Made by a program: the position numbers and the translations under genes
The notes under the pieces: model-generated
Databases searched by the model: none
What the model saw: the letters and a program-made list of their open reading frames with translations, nothing else
Told to the model about the DNA's origin: nothing
Shown: positions 5,739 to 8,448 of the stretch, in pieces
Layout: each line of letters begins with the position of its first letter
Position numbering within the stretch: position 1 is the stretch's first letter
Assembly: GCA_958420075.1 (NCBI GenBank)
Contig: CATZIM010000063.1
Location: 1 to 8,448, forward strand
Source of the DNA: an uncultured Clostridia bacterium
GTDB taxonomy: Bacteria; Bacillota; Clostridia; Lachnospirales; Anaerotignaceae
Direction: 5' to 3'
DNA: 8,448 bases

Positions 5739-8448
5739 TTATTTCCTTTCGTCTGTTTCATTGAGATTTTCCCAGAAGTCCTCTTTGCCGATTTTTTTCA
5801 GATTGCGGTAATAAGGACGGTCTTTGTATTCATAGCGGCAGATGGAAGAAAATACGCAGTAATCACAAGGTGTGCTGTTCTGTTTGCGATACGGGGCAGG
5901 GGTGATGACGCCTGCTTTCATGCTTTCGCCAATGGCAGCGGCACGGTTTGCCGTAAATGCCATAAGGGCGTTATATTCTTCTTCCGTAGCCAGCAGGGAA
6001 GATGCTGTGGGCGTTCCTTTTTTGGTATATTTCAGTGGGATGATGTCCGAAGAACCCAGCCGCATACCGCCGCTGACAGGGTCAATAAAGACTTCATCCA
6101 TGGCTTTGATGACCGTTTCGTTTTCCAGCACCAGACCGGACATCTGCATTTTGCTGTAAAGCATGGTTTCCAGTTCTTCGGTAGATAATTCTTCTGTTAC
6201 AGACAATGTGGGGTCTGTGATGCGGAAATAGAATACACCGCCGGGGCGGTAGGATTCCGTTCCATGGTTTTTCAGATAAGCGTCCAAATATAATAACAGC
6301 TGCAATTGCAGGCCGTAATAAATGTCCTGGAAATCAAAGGCTTTTGTGCCGGATTTATAGTCGATGATTTTCACGAATTTATTGCCTTCCGCATCCAGTA
6401 GGTCTACGCGGTCGATTTTCCCTCGCAGAATTAGCTTGCTGCCGTCAGCCATGCCAATGACGATGGGCGGCAATGCTTCATGGGGGCCAAAGCCCTCTTC
6501 ATAGCCAGCAGGCTCAAACATACCGCTCTGGATATGGCGCACCAATGTCCAACCGGCACGTCTGGAAATTCGCTCCAGTCGTTTGATGAGGTACCGATTG
6601 GCGGCAGAATCCAGCAGGATTTCGTTACCCAGATGGGGAGCTGCTTCGTCCACAGCGGCATCCATGCGGCGTTCTGTTTCTTCCTGTGTTAAGGTTTGCC
6701 AGGAAATGCCGTCTTTTTTCAGTGTGGCTGCAAACTGCTCTAATACTTGATGGAACAGATTCCCTAAATCAGGCGTACGCAGCTGGTACAACTGCCTAGG
6801 TCTTGCTTTCAGTCCATATTCCGCAAAATAAGCGAAGGGGCAGGCGGCAAACCGTTCCAGACGGGATACGCTGGAAAGGATATTTTTACCGTAAAGGCTT
6901 TTGGCAGTTTTTGGGGAAAGTTTTTGCCGTCTGTCATGAACGGAAAATCCCTGTCGCAGGAGAGAAAGCCGCTGCTGCCATTGGGGTGTGGTGGCAAAAT
7001 AACTGTAAATATCCTGCCACATGGGTTCCATGGGGGATTCTTCCACGTGTTTGCGCATCTGTGCCCCTAACTGGTGGAAACATCCGCCTGGAGTCAGAGC
7101 AGAAAGGGGGAGAACGTCGTCCCGTTCTTCTGTCAATGTGGGATACATCTTCCCAATGCGGGCAATGAGAGAAGAGGGGAACAATGCTTTCCCTTCTGTG
7201 TCCCCGTTGGCGTAGGTGAGATACAGGGCATGAGAAGGCTTTGTCAATCCTCTGTAAATGAGGAACTGTTCTTCAAATAATTTCCGTTTGCCATCAGGGG
7301 CAAGCTCCATACCTGCCGCTGTCAGGGCTTCTCGTTCTGTTTCTGTGAAAATGCCTGTGTTTTCCGCAGGTGCGGGCAAAATGCCGTCATTGACGCCTAA
7401 AACCAGTAAGGCTTTGATGTCCGGCAGACGGCTTCGTTCAATATCCCCCACCAGCAGGCTGTCAGCCGTCGGCGGAATGAGCCCCATGGAGCTTTCTTCC
7501 AGCCCGGCAGACAAAATACGGGCAAAGGTGTCCAGTGACATAGGCGCGTCCCCCAGGATTTCCACGGCTTTTTGCAGCACATCCATGAGGATTTGCCAGA
7601 TTTGCCGATGTTCTTCGGCTTTGGCGGCATTTCCTTTGGCAGCGGCTGCTTCGGAAAGAGCTGTCAGTTTTTGGGCAATGCCCAAGGTGTCCAGTTGAAC
7701 AACAAGGGCCGTTACCCAATCCCGTAAAGGTAGATTTTTCTTCCGTTTCAGGGCAAGGAGGGGAGCAAATGGCGTCATGACCTGTACGCGGAGGTCATTG
7801 AGATACGCCTGTTCTGCTTCCTGTCCCGGCTGAAAGCCGTATGTCCAGACGTCTTTTTTCCATTTATAACCTTTGATGCCGTATGCCAGAACATAGTTTT
7901 CCAGAATATCCATGTCCTCCTGTGCCATGGGGGTCAGACTTGTTTTCAGATAAGAGAAAACAGATTCATAGCGGAAGTCATAGACCACACATTCCAGCAG
8001 GCTGTTCACCAGCAAAATGAGGGGGTGAGAGGCAATGTCACGACGGCTGTCCACAAAACAGGGGATGCCGGCTTCTGACAGGATGCCTTTCAGCCCTTTT
8101 TCGTAAGCGGACATGGCATTGGTAACGATGGCAATATCCCGATAGCGCAAGCCCTTTTCCCGTACCAGAGAAAGAATTTGTCCTGCGGCGTATGTCATTT
8201 CCGATTCCCTTGTAGCGCAGGAACAGATATGGATGCCCTCATGGTCGGGAGATTTTTTATAATAACCATAAAAATAGTTTTGTTCCAAAAAGGCAAGGGC
8301 AGGTGTTTGTGCCCGAGGGTTTTCTTTGAAAAAGACAGGGAATTCCATGGCAATGCCCATTTCCTCTGCCAGAGAGACCAGTTTTTGTTTTGTCAGATGT
8401 GGTTCAAAAAATGGCGCGGCAGGAGGCAGACTGGAAGCGAAATAGCTG
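5739..8448 (-). CDS. addB: AddB subunit of the AddAB helicase-nuclease (N-terminus beyond window)
   Basis: AddAB resects double-strand DNA ends and loads RecA, replacing RecBCD in most Bacillota. The reading frame is open to the right edge; 902 residues are visible, while known AddB proteins have about 1,150, so roughly 250, including the Walker A region, are missing. The internal ATG at 8358-8360 is therefore not the start. The middle holds the inactive-helicase core (DIERSRLPDIKALLVLGVND, a hallmark segment). The C-terminal RecB-type nuclease has GKIDRVD (near 6400-6420) and IIDYKSG (near 6355-6375), which supply metal ligands and catalytic lysine, then the GLQLQLLLYLDA motif. Four cysteines for the iron-sulfur cluster are present: RFAACPF (near 6845) and CDYCVFSSIC (near 5840-5870). 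The protein therefore appears intact over this part. The expected addA does not follow it. Confidence 0.95.
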   Translation of the reverse strand, partial: SYFASSLPPAAPFFEPHLTKQKLVSLAEEMGIAMEFPVFFKENPRAQTPALAFLEQNYFYGYYKKSPDHEGIHICSCATRESEMTYAAGQILSLVREKGLRYRDIAIVTNAMSAYEKGLKGILSEAGIPCFVDSRRDIASHPLILLVNSLLECVVYDFRYESVFSYLKTSLTPMAQEDMDILENYVLAYGIKGYKWKKDVWTYGFQPGQEAEQAYLNDLRVQVMTPFAPLLALKRKKNLPLRDWVTALVVQLDTLGIAQKLTALSEAAAAKGNAAKAEEHRQIWQILMDVLQKAVEILGDAPMSLDTFARILSAGLEESSMGLIPPTADSLLVGDIERSRLPDIKALLVLGVNDGILPAPAENTGIFTETEREALTAAGMELAPDGKRKLFEEQFLIYRGLTKPSHALYLTYANGDTEGKALFPSSLIARIGKMYPTLTEERDDVLPLSALTPGGCFHQLGAQMRKHVEESPMEPMWQDIYSYFATTPQWQQRLSLLRQGFSVHDRRQKLSPKTAKSLYGKNILSSVSRLERFAACPFAYFAEYGLKARPRQLYQLRTPDLGNLFHQVLEQFAATLKKDGISWQTLTQEETERRMDAAVDEAAPHLGNEILLDSAANRYLIKRLERISRRAGWTLVRHIQSGMFEPAGYEEGFGPHEALPPIVIGMADGSKLILRGKIDRVDLLDAEGNKFVKIIDYKSGTKAFDFQDIYYGLQLQLLLYLDAYLKNHGTESYRPGGVFYFRITDPTLSVTEELSTEELETMLYSKMQMSGLVLENETVIKAMDEVFIDPVSGGMRLGSSDIIPLKYTKKGTPTASSLLATEEEYNALMAFTANRAAAIGESMKAGVITPAPYRKQNSTPCDYCVFSSICRYEYKDRPYYRNLKKIGKEDFWENLNETDERK

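Overview
The window looks like chromosomal DNA from a low-to-mid GC Bacillota, most likely an anaerobic Clostridia/Lachnospirales-type bacterium. The signs are strong AGGAGG-type ribosome binding sites, sigma-A promoters with 17-bp spacers, intrinsic terminators, and an AddB-type rather than RecBCD-type nuclease. An Anaerotignum-like amino-acid fermenter would fit the apparently highly expressed threonine ammonia-lyase, but that genus guess is inference. I see no phage, plasmid, transposase, CRISPR, tRNA or rRNA sequence.

Rightward half (1-4441). A possible C-terminal tail of an upstream gene ends at 52. A consensus promoter overlapping it drives a single-ACT threonine ammonia-lyase gene (158-1351) with extreme codon bias, followed by a strong terminator. 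A ten-helix EamA/DMT transporter gene (1522-2430) has its own promoter, and its terminator physically overlaps the promoter of the next unit. That unit is ruvA-ruvB plus a small acidic protein of unknown function (2537-4441), tightly packed as an operon.

Convergence zone (4442-4768). This 327-bp gap has no convincing gene but is unusually structured: a bidirectional-looking terminator, then a string of short hairpins, then two long hairpins. It may be a dispersed intergenic repeat or a structured 3' UTR/ncRNA, and it is the least explained part of the window.

Leftward half (4769-8448). addB (missing its N-terminus at the right edge), a YhbS-like GNAT acetyltransferase and a YiiD-type hotdog thioesterase run leftward with gaps of 2 and 11 nt, so they probably share a transcript. 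AddB (double-strand end resection) and RuvAB (Holliday junction migration) act early and late in the same recombinational repair pathway and sit in convergent transcription units. Neither addA nor ruvC is beside its usual partner here. Nothing clearly amounts to a new defence or mobile system; the best leads are the hairpin-rich intergenic element, the unknown protein in the ruvAB operon, and the acetyltransferase/thioesterase pair.
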